A stretch of 64,000 nt of DNA from Aldehydirespirator sp965116865 (GCA_965116865.1 OZ220727.1:3162001-3226000), one strand, 5' to 3'. Counted from the stretch's first letter, positions 8,040 through 16,482 are shown. Program-made: numbers and translations. Notes: generated by a model not told the origin, from the letters alone.

Positions 8040-8732
8040 GCACCGTCGGCGGCGGCCGCGTCGAGCGGCGAGAAGCGCGAGACGCTGCAGCAGGGCCGTG
8101 TCGGCCGAGGCTGGCTCAGGCGTCGGTGCTGCGGTGCCGGATCGTCGCGGCCGCGGCCGAGGGCCGCGGCAACAACGAGATCGCGGCGGTGTTGGGCTGC
8201 CACACGGCGACGGTGAGCAAGTGGCGGCGCCGGTCCGCTGAGCGCCGCCACGACGGGCTGGCCGACGCCCCGCGGCCGGGCCCGCAGCGCGAGATCACCG
8301 ACGTCGGCGACCGTTAGACGGTTCAGGTGCCGCAGAGCCCCGCGGCCGGGGCCTCCACAGGTGCCGCAGAGCTCCGCGGCCGGGGCCTCCACAGGTGCCG
8401 CAGAGCTCCGCGGCCGGGGCCTCCACAGGTGCCGCAGAGCTCCGCGGCCGGGGCCTCCACAGGTGCCGCAGAGCTCCGCGGCCGGGGCCTCCACGGGCGT
8501 CGCAGAGCTCCGCGGCCGGGGCCTCCACGGGCGTCGCAGAGCTCCGCGGCCGGGGCCTCCACAGGTGCCGCAGAGCTCCGCGGCCGGGGCTCCCACAGGT
8601 GCCGCAGAGCCCCGCGGCTAGACCGACAACCGCAATGCGCACCCGAACCCCTCCGTGTGGCGCAAGACCGCCGACGAGATCCTCGAGACCACGCCAGCAT
8701 ATCTGCAACGCATTCCCCACTCGGGACACTAG
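8040..8732 (+). pseudogene. Broken IS630-type transposase with a 34-bp repeat array inside
   Basis: From about 8105 the frame encodes the N-terminal HTH of an IS630 transposase (CRIVAAAAEGRGNNEIAAVL, GCHTATVSKWRRR, DGLADAPRPGPQREITD). It ends at 8317. A tandem array of a 34-bp unit follows (8326-8620), and then the C-terminal end of the transposase resumes (8616-8732, ending in the terminal repeat ACTCGGGACACTAG). The DDE core has been replaced by the array. Confidence 0.65.
8326..8620. repeat. 34-bp tandem repeat, about nine copies
   Basis: Units beginning GGTGCCGCAGAGCTCCGCGG start at 8326, 8360, 8394, 8428, 8462, 8496, 8530, 8564 and 8598, with two units carrying GGGCGTCGCAG in place of AGGTGCCGCAG. 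The unit is derived from the transposase gene: the intact remnant at 3085-3110 has one diverged version (CACAGGCGTCGCAGACCCCG). Confidence 0.92.
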
Positions 8733-8870
8733 TGCTCTGTCCGCAGCCGTTTGCGCGTGTGTTGAGTAAAGCCGCTCTGAGCGACGGTGACCCCGTCGAC
8801 TTCACGACTAGCGACCGCGACTGCGGGGTCTCGGCACCCACGGCCAAGGCGTACTGCGGATGGGCCTCGT

Positions 8871-10163
8871 TCAGGGGCCGAGGGCGGTGATGGGAACGAC
8901 CCGGACCCCGTCAGGACGGGTGTAGCCGTATCCCACCGCAGTGACCACGACCAGCGCCGAGCGCTGCTCGAGGCGGTCATCGTGCAGCTCGGAGGCGACA
9001 CGCAGCAGCGACCGTGCCCCCGCCTCGACGGCGTCAGGCCCGCCGAGTTTGATCTCGGCGGCCAGCCATCGCCCGTCGGGGCACTCGACGACGGCGTCGG
9101 CCTCCCGGCCCGCGGCGTCTCGCAGGTGGAAGACTCGCCCGCCCAGCGGCTGGGCAAGCACCCGCAGATCCCGCACGACCAGAGACTCGAACAACAGACC
9201 GAGCGTGGCGGGGTCGGACATGAGGCGACCGGGGTCGGCGCCGAGGGCTGCCGCAGCCAGCGACGGGTCAGCCAGATGCCGCTTGGGCGACTTGCGCAGC
9301 GCGGCTCTGGAGCGCAGGCGCACCGACCAGGCCGGCTGCTCCTCGAGCACGAAGAGGCGGCGGAGCGCCTCCAGATAGGCCCGGACGCTGTGTCGGTGCA
9401 GCGGCTCAGGCTCCACGTCGGACGCCAGCGTGGCGTTGCTCGCCTCGGTCGCAGTGTTGCGGGCCAAGGAATGCAGGAGCCTGTCCACGCCGCCGGGCCT
9501 GTGGGACGCCCGGCCCTCCAGCCTGCCCACATCGGTACGGGAGACCTCCGACAGGTAGCCGCGAAGATTCTGCTGCACCTCCGGCAGCGGCAGGTCGATC
9601 TGTCCGGGCCATCCCCCTCTGCACAGCATGGCGGCGATGTCGCGCAATCCGGCGCTGGGGCGCGCCGCGCTGCACGGCGCGCCGTCGAGAAGCCCGGCCA
9701 GCGACACTTCACCGGAGGAGTCCCCCGACTCGAACAGCGACATCGGACGCATCCGGATCCGTCGCAGCCGGCCAGCGCCCGTGTGGCGGGTCATATCGTC
9801 GGCCGGCTGCGCAGATCCGGCGAGGATGAACAGCCCGCGGCCGCCGCTTGCGTCACAAGCATGGCGGACGTGGTTCCACACCACGGGCAGGATCTGCCAC
9901 TCGTCCAGCAGTCGCGGCGACGCGCCCTCAAGCAAGGCGGCCGGTTCCACTGCGCCGATCGTGCGAGCGTCGATGTCGGTGTCCAGGCGGACCGCGCTGC
10001 GAGCAAATCGCAACCCCGTCCAAGTCTTGCCGCAGGCACGGGGCCCCTCCAGCACGAGCCATCCGGCCGCGTTGAGACCTCTGCGCACCTCGGCGTCCAC
10101 GACTCGGGGCCGATACCCGGCAGGAGCCATGGTCTCGACACCGCCCTCTATCGGCTCGGTCAC
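8871..10163 (-). CDS. AAA ATPase with DUF4143 domain
   Basis: 430 residues, GTG start. The N-terminal AAA_14 domain has Walker A GPRACGKTWTG near residue 40 and Walker B-like LLDEWQ near residue 85, followed by an arginine-rich sensor region. The C-terminal half is the DUF4143 domain, ending with EADAVVECPDGRWLAAEIKLGG, a degenerate nuclease-like core. Such ATPases are widespread, mostly in accessory regions; their substrate is unknown, and DNA-related roles or toxin-antitoxin-like behaviour have been proposed. It stands alone, transcribed away from the MFS gene, with a strikingly AT-rich upstream region (10200-10262). Confidence 0.8.
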   Translation of the reverse strand: MTEPIEGGVETMAPAGYRPRVVDAEVRRGLNAAGWLVLEGPRACGKTWTGLRFARSAVRLDTDIDARTIGAVEPAALLEGASPRLLDEWQILPVVWNHVRHACDASGGRGLFILAGSAQPADDMTRHTGAGRLRRIRMRPMSLFESGDSSGEVSLAGLLDGAPCSAARPSAGLRDIAAMLCRGGWPGQIDLPLPEVQQNLRGYLSEVSRTDVGRLEGRASHRPGGVDRLLHSLARNTATEASNATLASDVEPEPLHRHSVRAYLEALRRLFVLEEQPAWSVRLRSRAALRKSPKRHLADPSLAAAALGADPGRLMSDPATLGLLFESLVVRDLRVLAQPLGGRVFHLRDAAGREADAVVECPDGRWLAAEIKLGGPDAVEAGARSLLRVASELHDDRLEQRSALVVVTAVGYGYTRPDGVRVVPITALGP

Positions 10164-10199
10164 GTCCTGCCCTGCCTCCGTCCAGCGCGATCACGCGCG

Positions 10200-10262
10200 A
10201 TCACGCACACTTGCATTATACACTTTAGCACATAAATATTATACAATTTATATCAATCCCGA
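10200..10262 (-). promoter_or_regulatory. AT-rich promoter/operator region of the DUF4143 ATPase gene
   Basis: About 60 bp of very AT-rich DNA in a 70 percent GC setting. On the minus strand it holds two TATAAT boxes about 25 bp apart, each in the repeat TGTATAAT, with TTGATA upstream of the first. Two identical boxes could be tandem promoters or an operator. The base composition is unlike any other intergenic region here and suggests foreign origin. Confidence 0.5.
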
Positions 10263-10276
10263 CATACAAGATGAAG

Positions 10277-10328
10277 GAGCGGCCGAATAGAGCGGCCGAA
10301 TAGAGCGGCCGAATAGAGCGGCCGAATA
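10277..10328. repeat. 13-bp tandem repeat, four copies
   Basis: GAGCGGCCGAATA repeated four times exactly. The unit resembles the terminal repeat of the dispersed 140-bp element (AGAGGCCGAGCGAATAGG), so it may be a slipped copy of that end. Confidence 0.9.
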
Positions 10329-10330
10329 GG

Positions 10331-10446
10331 GGTGGACCTCCGGCTGGTGCTCTGTCAGCGGGCGCCGGCCGGCGGCCCTCGCAGGCAACCAGAACGCCCC
10401 ACGTGGTGGACCTCCGGCTGGTGCTCTGTCAGCGGGCGCCGGCCGC
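10331..10446. repeat. Repeat-spacer-repeat duplication, period 74, before the MFS gene
   Basis: A 41-bp segment beginning GGTGGACCTCCGGCTGGTGC is present at 10331 and 10405, separated by 33 bp of unrelated sequence. Confidence 0.9.
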
Positions 10447-10473
10447 TCGCATGGGCCTCGGGGCCGCCTCGCC

Positions 10474-10479
10474 TAGCCT
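10474..10479 (+). promoter_or_regulatory. -10 box (TAGCCT) for the leaderless MFS transcript
   Basis: TAGCCT fits the actinobacterial TANNNT -10 pattern and ends 8 nt before the GTG at 10488, the spacing expected if transcription begins at the start codon. Confidence 0.5.
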
Positions 10480-10487
10480 CGTTCGTC

Positions 10488-11939
10488 GTGGACAATGCGG
10501 ACGACGCTGCGCCCCGCTCCGCGGCCGGCATGCGGCTCGACGAAGCGTTCGAGGCGGTTCGGCCGGCGGGGCGCTTGGAGCGGGTCTTCGGCACTCGGGC
10601 CTTCTTCAGGCTCTGGATCGCCCAGGTGGTGTCGGCCACCGGAGACTGGCTCGGGCTGTTGGCCACCATGGCGCTGGCCGACCAGCTGGCCCCCGAGGGG
10701 TCCAAGAGCACCGCCATCGCCCTGGTCTTGGCCACCCGGGTAGCGCCCGGCTTCTTCTTGGCCACCGCGGTCGGGGTGGTCGTCGACCGGCTCAACCGCA
10801 AGCGGGTGATGGTGGCCTGCGACGTGGGCCGGGCACTGGTGCTGGCGACGCTGCCGTTCGTCGACACCATCGTCGGCCTGGTGGTGGCCAGCATCCTGCT
10901 GGAACTGTTGACGATGATGTGGCAGCCCGCCAAGGAGGCGACGGTCCCGGAGCTGGTGCCCCGCGACAAGCTCACCGCTGCCAATTCGCTCAACGTGACC
11001 GCGGCATACGGCATGTTCCCGGTGGCGGCCGGCGCGGCCGCGCTGCTGGCCAAGGCGGCCGAGGCGGTGCCGGACGAGGGATGGGCGACGAACCTGCGAC
11101 TCAACGAGGAGGGGCTGGCCTTCTACGTGGACGCGCTGACGTTCCTCGTGGCGGCCCTGATCATCTGGCGCATCGCCATCCCGGTGCGTTCTCGCAGCGC
11201 GCGACAGGCCGACGAGCGAGGCAGCCTCGACCTCGGCGGGGCCGTCCGCGAGCTCCGGGAGGGATGGCGCCTGGTGGGCAGGAACCCCATCGTGCGGTCT
11301 GTGAACGTCGGACTGGCCACCGCGGTGATGGGCGCGGGAATGGTGTTCCTGCTGGGTGCTCGCTTCGTCGACGAGGTGATCGTGGGGCGAGTGGCCGACT
11401 TCCACGCGGTGCTGTTCTCGCTCGGGGTCGGGATGGCGGCCGGGGTGGGGTCCGCGTCGGCGCTGCAGAACCGCATCAACCGCACTCGCGGGTTCACATC
11501 GGCGTTGATCGGCGCGGGCGTGGTGCTGCTCGCGGCCGCGTCGGTGGACCGGCTGTCGCTGATGATCCCGTTGGTGGTGCTGCTCGGGATGTTGGCGGGA
11601 CCCTCCTATGTGCTCGGCTTCACGCTGCTGCACGAGAACGTGGCCAACGAGATCCGGGGCCGGGTGTTCGCCGCGCTGCTGGTCGTGGTGCGGCTGTGCG
11701 TGCTGATCGCGCTGGCGGTCGGCGGTGTGCTGGCCGATTTGCTCGACGGCCTGTCGCAACGTTGGTGGGGTCAGCAGATCACTGTGCTGGGAGCGGTGGT
11801 GGAGCTGCCGGGAGTGCGCCTGACGATGTGGATCGCCGGCGTGATCATCATCGTGGCCGGCGCCCTGGCGGCCCTGAGCCTGCGATCCGAGCCTGCGGGC
11901 GACGGGCAGCGGGCGGGTGATGAGGAGCCGGCCGGGTGA
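10488..11939 (+). CDS. MFS transporter (MFS_3-like)
   Basis: 483 residues from GTG 10488; the open frame extends upstream but only through the duplicated noncoding segment, so this start is preferred. About twelve hydrophobic segments are visible. The first half has FRLWIAQVVSATGDWLGLLA and GVVVDRLNRKRVMVACDVGR, the signature loop 2-3 motif of the major facilitator superfamily. This subfamily includes macrolide-efflux-like and enterobactin-exporter-like permeases; the substrate here cannot be read from sequence. It overlaps tmk by 4 bp, so both are probably one transcript. Confidence 0.85.
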   Translation: MDNADDAAPRSAAGMRLDEAFEAVRPAGRLERVFGTRAFFRLWIAQVVSATGDWLGLLATMALADQLAPEGSKSTAIALVLATRVAPGFFLATAVGVVVDRLNRKRVMVACDVGRALVLATLPFVDTIVGLVVASILLELLTMMWQPAKEATVPELVPRDKLTAANSLNVTAAYGMFPVAAGAAALLAKAAEAVPDEGWATNLRLNEEGLAFYVDALTFLVAALIIWRIAIPVRSRSARQADERGSLDLGGAVRELREGWRLVGRNPIVRSVNVGLATAVMGAGMVFLLGARFVDEVIVGRVADFHAVLFSLGVGMAAGVGSASALQNRINRTRGFTSALIGAGVVLLAAASVDRLSLMIPLVVLLGMLAGPSYVLGFTLLHENVANEIRGRVFAALLVVVRLCVLIALAVGGVLADLLDGLSQRWWGQQITVLGAVVELPGVRLTMWIAGVIIIVAGALAALSLRSEPAGDGQRAGDEEPAG

Positions 11940-12544
11940 GCGGGCGCCTCATCGCTGTCGAGGGGGTCGACGCGTCGGGCAAGTCCACCCAGGCCCGACT
12001 GTTGGCCGAGTCGCTGGGAGCGGAGCTCACGTTCCAGTTCGGGGCTACCGAGGTGGGCGCGGTGATCCGGCAGGTGCTGCTCGATCCCGGCAACGACGCC
12101 ATCGGCGACCGCACGGAGGCCCTGCTGATCATCGCGGACAAGGCACAGCACGCTGTCGAGATCGTCGGCCCCGCCCTGCGGGCAGGCCGGGATGTCGTCA
12201 CCGACCGCTTCACCGCGTCGACGCTCGCCTACCAGGGTTACGGGCGCGGCCTCGACCTGTCGCAGTTGCAGCTGATGATGCGCTTCGCCACCACAGGGAT
12301 CGAACCCGATCTGAACCTGCTGCTGGACGTGTCCCTCGAGTCGGCGTCAGAGCGGCTGGGGCCGTCGCTCGACCGTTTCGAGGGAACCGGCGGCGGCTTC
12401 CTCGAGCGGGTCCGGGCCGGCTACCTGGCCATGGCCTGCGCCGACCCGGCCCGCTGGGCGGTGGTCGACGCCGCCGGTGCGGTGGACGAGGTGGCTGCCC
12501 GGGTGCTGGCCGCGGTTCAAGAACGCCTCGACGGCCTGTCGTGA
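11936..12544 (+). CDS. tmk: Thymidylate kinase
   Basis: 202 residues, GTG start overlapping the MFS stop by 4 bp. It phosphorylates dTMP to dTDP. The P-loop is EGVDASGKSTQ at residues 9-19, the DR(F/Y/H) motif is TDRFTASTLAYQGYGRGL near residue 91, and the dTMP-binding region follows. Length is typical. Its stop overlaps the holB start; tmk-holB coupling is common in bacteria because both feed DNA replication. Confidence 0.95.
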   Translation: MSGRLIAVEGVDASGKSTQARLLAESLGAELTFQFGATEVGAVIRQVLLDPGNDAIGDRTEALLIIADKAQHAVEIVGPALRAGRDVVTDRFTASTLAYQGYGRGLDLSQLQLMMRFATTGIEPDLNLLLDVSLESASERLGPSLDRFEGTGGGFLERVRAGYLAMACADPARWAVVDAAGAVDEVAARVLAAVQERLDGLS

Positions 12545-13665
12545 CCCTTCTCGACGACGCTGCCGAAACGGTCGCAGCGGATCCCTGGTCGGCGGTGGCG
12601 GGCCAGCCGCAGGCGGTGGCCGCGTTGGCCGCGGCGGTGCCGTCGTCGGTCCACGCCTACTTGCTGGTGGGTCCGCGGGGCTCCGGCAAGCGGGTTGCGG
12701 CGGCCGCATTCGCCGGCGAGCTGATGGTGGCCGCCGACGGGCATCCGGGCGCCGACCCGCGCCGGGACGGGCGGCATCGCCGGCTGGCCTCCCGTGAGGA
12801 GCATCCCGACATCTTCGTGCTCAGTCCGACCGGTGCCAGCCTGCGCCGCGCTGAGGAGGTGTCGCAGCTGATCGTCGAGGCCAGCCGCACGCCGGTGGAG
12901 GGCTCCCGCAAGGTGCTCGTCGTCGACCGCTTCCACACCGCGACTCCGGCCGCGGCGGCAGCCCTGCTCAAGCCGGTGGAGGAGCCTGACAGTTCGGTGG
13001 TATGGGTCCTGCTGGCCGAGCAGGTGCTGCCCGAGCATGTCACCATCGCGTCGCGCTGCTTCCGCGTCGATTTCGGCCCGGTGCCCGACGACGTGATCGC
13101 GGCGGTGCTGGTGTCGGAGGGTCTGGTCGCGTCCGACCGGGCCGACCTGGTGGCGGCTGTCGCGGCGGGCAACCTCCACCGGGCCAGGGTCCTGGCCACC
13201 GATGAGCGGGTGGCGGCCCGACGCGAGGCCTGGTGGAACGCGCCTGACGGCCTCGACGGAGCCGGGGCCGCGGTGGCGCTGCTGGTCGCCGAGCTGCGGG
13301 CCATGATCGACGAGGCCGGCGAGGCCCTCACCGAGCGCCACAAGGTCGAGACGGCCGCATTGGAGGAGCGTGAGAGGCAGTTCGGTGTCCGTGGCTCGGG
13401 CCGGAGCGCGATTGAAGCCCGCCACAAGCGCGAGCATCGCCACTTCCGCACCGACGAGATCCGCTTCGGTCTGGCCACCCTCGCCGCCCGCTACCGCTCC
13501 GAGCTCGCGTCGGATTCGCACGATCCGGTGTCCGACCGGAGAGCCATGAGGGCCGTGGACCGCCTGCGAGCCACCGCCGAGACGCTGATCCGCTCCCCGA
13601 ACGAGGCTCTCGCCCTCCAGGCTCTGTTCCTGGACCTCCCGCCCCCGGGGCCGAGCGGCCCGTGA
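12541..13665 (+). CDS. holB: DNA polymerase III delta-prime subunit
   Basis: 374 residues from GTG 12541, overlapping tmk by 4 bp. It is the clamp-loader subunit that helps open the beta clamp. The AAA+ P-loop GPRGSGKR lies near residue 43, and the SRC motif occurs as ASRCFRV. The four zinc cysteines usually present between the P-loop and Walker B are absent; that stretch reads MVAADGHPGADPRRDGRHRR. The C-terminal residues come from a dispersed repeat whose sequence runs through the stop codon (13655-13720). Confidence 0.88.
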   Translation: MTLLDDAAETVAADPWSAVAGQPQAVAALAAAVPSSVHAYLLVGPRGSGKRVAAAAFAGELMVAADGHPGADPRRDGRHRRLASREEHPDIFVLSPTGASLRRAEEVSQLIVEASRTPVEGSRKVLVVDRFHTATPAAAAALLKPVEEPDSSVVWVLLAEQVLPEHVTIASRCFRVDFGPVPDDVIAAVLVSEGLVASDRADLVAAVAAGNLHRARVLATDERVAARREAWWNAPDGLDGAGAAVALLVAELRAMIDEAGEALTERHKVETAALEERERQFGVRGSGRSAIEARHKREHRHFRTDEIRFGLATLAARYRSELASDSHDPVSDRRAMRAVDRLRATAETLIRSPNEALALQALFLDLPPPGPSGP

Positions 13666-13720
13666 GCGCAGCGAACAAGAGCGGGAATGACACCGCTGCG
13701 ACACCACGGACTCTCACCTA
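13655..13720 (-). repeat. Partial copy of the 140-bp dispersed element at the holB end
   Basis: Contains GCCCGTGAGCGCAGCGAACA and the AGAGCGGGAATGACACCGCT block found in full copies at 34743-34882 and 61905-62044. It includes the holB stop codon. Confidence 0.75.
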
Positions 13721-13782
13721 TTTGCGCTTGCTCTTTTTTGCGCTTGCTCTTTGGGCGAGCGCAGCCACTTTCGCTGAGCGGG

Positions 13783-13788
13783 TAGCCT
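13783..13788 (+). promoter_or_regulatory. -10 box for tRNA-Thr
   Basis: TAGCCT about 37 nt upstream of the tRNA 5' end, matching the TANNNT pattern seen elsewhere in this window. The -35 region is not clear. Confidence 0.4.
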
Positions 13789-13825
13789 GGGCCGGTCCCG
13801 ACGGCTTGGTCCGCGGGGTGCGCAG

Positions 13826-13898
13826 GCCCGAATAGCTCAGTTGGCAGAGCGACGCTCTCGTAAAGCGTAGGTCAGGGGTTCGAGTCCCCTTTCGGGCT
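13826..13898 (+). tRNA. tRNA-Thr (anticodon CGT)
   Basis: A 73-nt cloverleaf: acceptor arm GCCCGAA/TTCGGGC, D arm GCTC...GAGC, anticodon stem ACGCT/AGCGT with loop CTCGTAA (anticodon CGT, reading ACG), T arm AGGGG-TTCGAGT-CCCCT, discriminator T. CCA is not encoded. Every stem pairs. Confidence 0.97.
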
Positions 13899-14016
13899 CC
13901 CTCGCTCCGGTGTTCTGAAAGGCTGCCGTGGTCGACCATGCTTTCTCCCATCTACACTGCGGACCCATGAACTGCGGGCCCGTGAACACTGCCGGACCAG
14001 CGACCCCGACACGCCC

Positions 14017-14148
14017 GTGACCTTCGCCGGCGTCGTGTGGCATTTCTGGCTGGCGGTGCCGCTCGCCGTGGCCGGCATCGCCTCGGTGGTGGCCGCCATC
14101 GCCGGCTATCTCCAGAAGGTCACCTACAAGCGATACCCGCGGGACTGA
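14017..14148 (+). CDS. Small single-pass membrane protein
   Basis: 43 residues, GTG start. VWHFWLAVPLAVAGIASVVA and the following residues form one transmembrane helix, and the tail is basic (KVTYKRYPRD). It lies just before the metalloprotease gene, and its 3' end is part of the 81-bp duplication that continues into that gene. I do not recognise a named family, but such short membrane proteins recur at this position in related actinobacteria. Below the usual size cut-off for automatic calling. Confidence 0.55.
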   Translation: MTFAGVVWHFWLAVPLAVAGIASVVAAIAGYLQKVTYKRYPRD

Positions 14149-14290
14149 GCCCCGCCCGCATGGACACCGCCGCCGAGGCTCCCGGCGATCGAGAGGACGC
14201 CGTCCGTCAAGCGATACCCGCGGGACTGGGCCCCGCCCGCATGGACACCGCCGCCGAGGCTCCCGGCGATCGAGAGGACGCCGTCCGTGA
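14129..14290. repeat. 81-bp tandem duplication across a gene junction
   Basis: The segment from AAGCGATACCCGCGGGACTG to GAGGACGCCGTCCGT occurs twice in direct contact (about 14133 and 14214) with one early base change (TGAGCC/TGGGCC) that removes the stop codon in the second copy. It spans the small membrane protein end and the metalloprotease start; 81 bp is in frame, so 27 residues are added. Confidence 0.92.
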
Positions 14291-15383
14291 CGGGGGTCGC
14301 GGCAGTGACGGGAACCTCGACGATCCCATCGACTGGGACCTGGCTCGCCGGGTCGCGGTGCGCACCGCCCGGCGCGAGCCCTACACCGCGCCGCGCTGGC
14401 GCGACGGCCTGGCCGAGGACTTCGCCGAGTGCACCCAGCGGGCCGAGGGGCTGGTGGCCGAGTTCACCGGCCTGCGGTCGCTGTCGGGACCGGCCCGGGG
14501 CAGGGTCACCGACCGGGTCGGTTGGATCGATGCCAACCTGGCCTCCTTCCAGCGTCTGCTGAGACCCCTCGCCGAGAAGCTCGGAACAGGCTCGGACGGG
14601 ATGCTGGCCCCGATCACCCGGCGGATGGCCGGGGCCGAGCTCGGCGTCATGCTGGGCTGGATGTCCACGCGTGTGCTGGGCCAGTACGACCTGCTGATCA
14701 TCGAGGACGACAAGCCCGAAGACCAGGACATCGTCTACTACGTGGCCCCCAACGTTCTGTCGCTGGAGAACAAGTACGCGTTCGACCCGGCCGAGTTCCG
14801 GCTCTGGCTGGCGCTCCACGAGGTGACCCATCGGGCCCAGTTCACCGGCGTGGACTGGATGCGGCCGCACTTCATCGGCCTGGTCGGGTCGGTGCTCGAC
14901 TCGGTGGATCCCGACCCGAAGCGGATCGCGGCGGCCGTGCGCCGGGTGGTGGAGGCCCGGCGCCGCGGTGAGGACCCGCTGGCCGCCGGCGGGATCATGG
15001 CCCTGTTCGCCTCGGAGGCGCAGGTGGAGACCCTGGATCAGCTCGCCGGGCTCATGAGCCTTCTCGAGGGCCACGGCGACGTGACCATGGATCGGGCCGG
15101 CGAGGGCCTGGTCCCTTCCGCTCCCCGGTTCGGGCGGGTGATGCGGAGGCGACGGGAGTCGGCGCGGGGGTTCGCCAAGGTCTTCCAGCGGGTGATCGGC
15201 CTCGACGCCAAGATCAAGCAGTACGCCGAGGGCGAACACTTCATCTCATCGGTCGAGGAGGCCGGGGGCACAGCCCTGCTCGACCGTGTGTGGGAGGGTC
15301 CCGACAACGTTCCCGGCATCGCCGAGATCCGCAACCCGCGCGACTGGGTGAGTCGCATGAGCCTGACCGAGGCCGCGGCCTGA
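14160..15383 (+). CDS. Zinc-dependent metalloprotease (zincin_2, F420-associated type)
   Basis: 407 residues from ATG 14160; a second in-frame ATG at 14241, in the other copy of an 81-bp duplication, would give 380 residues and may be the ancestral start. The zinc site is HEVTHRAQF (HEXXH) near residue 218, and a second conserved block is LLEGHGDVTMD. The family is often annotated as coenzyme F420 biosynthesis-associated protein because of gene neighbourhood, but its substrate is unknown. It lies upstream of tilS and hpt, its usual actinobacterial neighbours. Confidence 0.85.
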   Translation: MDTAAEAPGDREDAVRQAIPAGLGPARMDTAAEAPGDREDAVRDGGRGSDGNLDDPIDWDLARRVAVRTARREPYTAPRWRDGLAEDFAECTQRAEGLVAEFTGLRSLSGPARGRVTDRVGWIDANLASFQRLLRPLAEKLGTGSDGMLAPITRRMAGAELGVMLGWMSTRVLGQYDLLIIEDDKPEDQDIVYYVAPNVLSLENKYAFDPAEFRLWLALHEVTHRAQFTGVDWMRPHFIGLVGSVLDSVDPDPKRIAAAVRRVVEARRRGEDPLAAGGIMALFASEAQVETLDQLAGLMSLLEGHGDVTMDRAGEGLVPSAPRFGRVMRRRRESARGFAKVFQRVIGLDAKIKQYAEGEHFISSVEEAGGTALLDRVWEGPDNVPGIAEIRNPRDWVSRMSLTEAAA

Positions 15384-15417
15384 GCCTGGAGTGGCATGAC
15401 CGGCGGCCCACCTCGTT

Positions 15418-15520
15418 CTGTGTGCAGTTTCCCGTCCTGCAACCGGGTTTCTGCACACAGTTCGTCGCCCCGTTCGTCTGTGTGCAGTTTCCCGTCCTGC
15501 AACCGGGTTTCTGCACACAG
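15418..15520. repeat. Two copies of a 43-bp palindromic repeat
   Basis: At 15418-15460 and 15478-15520 the same 43 bp occurs, starting CTGTGTGCAG and ending with its exact complement CTGCACACAG, with an inner CCCG/CGGG pair. Each copy can fold into a long hairpin. They lie between the convergently unconstrained end of the metalloprotease gene and tilS, on the same strand, so they could act as a terminator/attenuator pair or be a REP-like mobile sequence. Confidence 0.9.
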
Positions 15521-15567
15521 AAAGCTGGTGTGACGGCTGGCAGCGGACGGAAACGGCCGGGAGCGTC

Positions 15568-16482
15568 GTGAGCGACGCACCGAGCGGCGCCGCCCCGGCA
15601 GTGCGCTTCGACGCCCTGCTGACTCGTTGCACCTTCCCGGTGCCCGGTACCGCAGTCGCTTGCGGCCTGTCCGGCGGCCCCGACTCCGGCGCCCTAGTCG
15701 CGCTGGCAGCCGCGGCCGGGCTGGAGGCAACCGCCTGGCATGTGGACCACGGCCTGCGTCCCTCGTCGGGTTCCGACGCCGAAGCGGCCCGCGCCATCGC
15801 TACCCAGTTGGGCGCCGCCTTCGAACTGCGCCGGGTGACGGTGGATCCCGGCCCCAACCTCGAGGCCCGGGCGCGTACCGCCCGCTACGCGGCGCTGCCC
15901 GACGACGTGCTGGTCGGGCACACCGCCGACGACCGGGCCGAGACCGTGCTGTTCAACGTCGGCCGGGGCGGGGGCCTCGCCGGCGCGTCGGCCCCCCATG
16001 CCGGGGTCGGCCGGCCCCTGCTCGGCCTGCGCCGCTCCGAGACCCGCGCCCTGTGCGAGCAACTCGGCCTTCCCACTGTCCACGACCCCATGAACGACGA
16101 CTCGTCGTTCGCCCGGGTGGCCATACGAAACGAGGTGATGCCCGCGCTGGCCGAGGCACTGGGCCGCGATCCGGTGCCGCTGCTGAATCGCCACGCCGAT
16201 CTGGCCTCCCAGGCGCTGGAGGTGATCGCCGGGTTGGCCGCCGAGATCGACCCCACCAGCGCGGCCGCCCTCGTCGCCGCACCGAGGGCGGTGGCGGCCG
16301 AGGCGCTGAGGAGCTGGATCGCGGCGGTGGTCGGCTCGCCTCCCACGGCCGCCTCGATCGACCGGGTGCTCGACGTAGCCGCCGGCCGCGGCACCGCCAC
16401 CGAGATCACCGGCGGACATCGGGTGGCCCGCACCGCCGGCCGGCTCCGCATCGAGCCTCGACATCGGGACCGACGGAACTGA
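15568..16482 (+). CDS. tilS: tRNA(Ile)-lysidine synthetase
   Basis: 304 residues, GTG start. It attaches lysine to C34 of tRNA-Ile(CAU) so that it reads AUA. The PP-loop is CGLSGGPDSGAL near residue 30, followed by WHVDHGLRPSS and GHTADDRAETVL, all typical of TilS. Shorter than the E. coli enzyme because the C-terminal domain is reduced, as usual in actinobacteria. The gene lies upstream of hpt, a widespread pairing. Confidence 0.95.
   Translation: MSDAPSGAAPAVRFDALLTRCTFPVPGTAVACGLSGGPDSGALVALAAAAGLEATAWHVDHGLRPSSGSDAEAARAIATQLGAAFELRRVTVDPGPNLEARARTARYAALPDDVLVGHTADDRAETVLFNVGRGGGLAGASAPHAGVGRPLLGLRRSETRALCEQLGLPTVHDPMNDDSSFARVAIRNEVMPALAEALGRDPVPLLNRHADLASQALEVIAGLAAEIDPTSAAALVAAPRAVAAEALRSWIAAVVGSPPTAASIDRVLDVAAGRGTATEITGGHRVARTAGRLRIEPRHRDRRN

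Noticed and set aside
14037..14159. Extension of the metalloprotease upstream to 14037
   Set aside because: This would read through the small membrane protein gene in another frame and yields an Arg/Gly-rich stretch without support; ATG 14160 or 14241 is more plausible.
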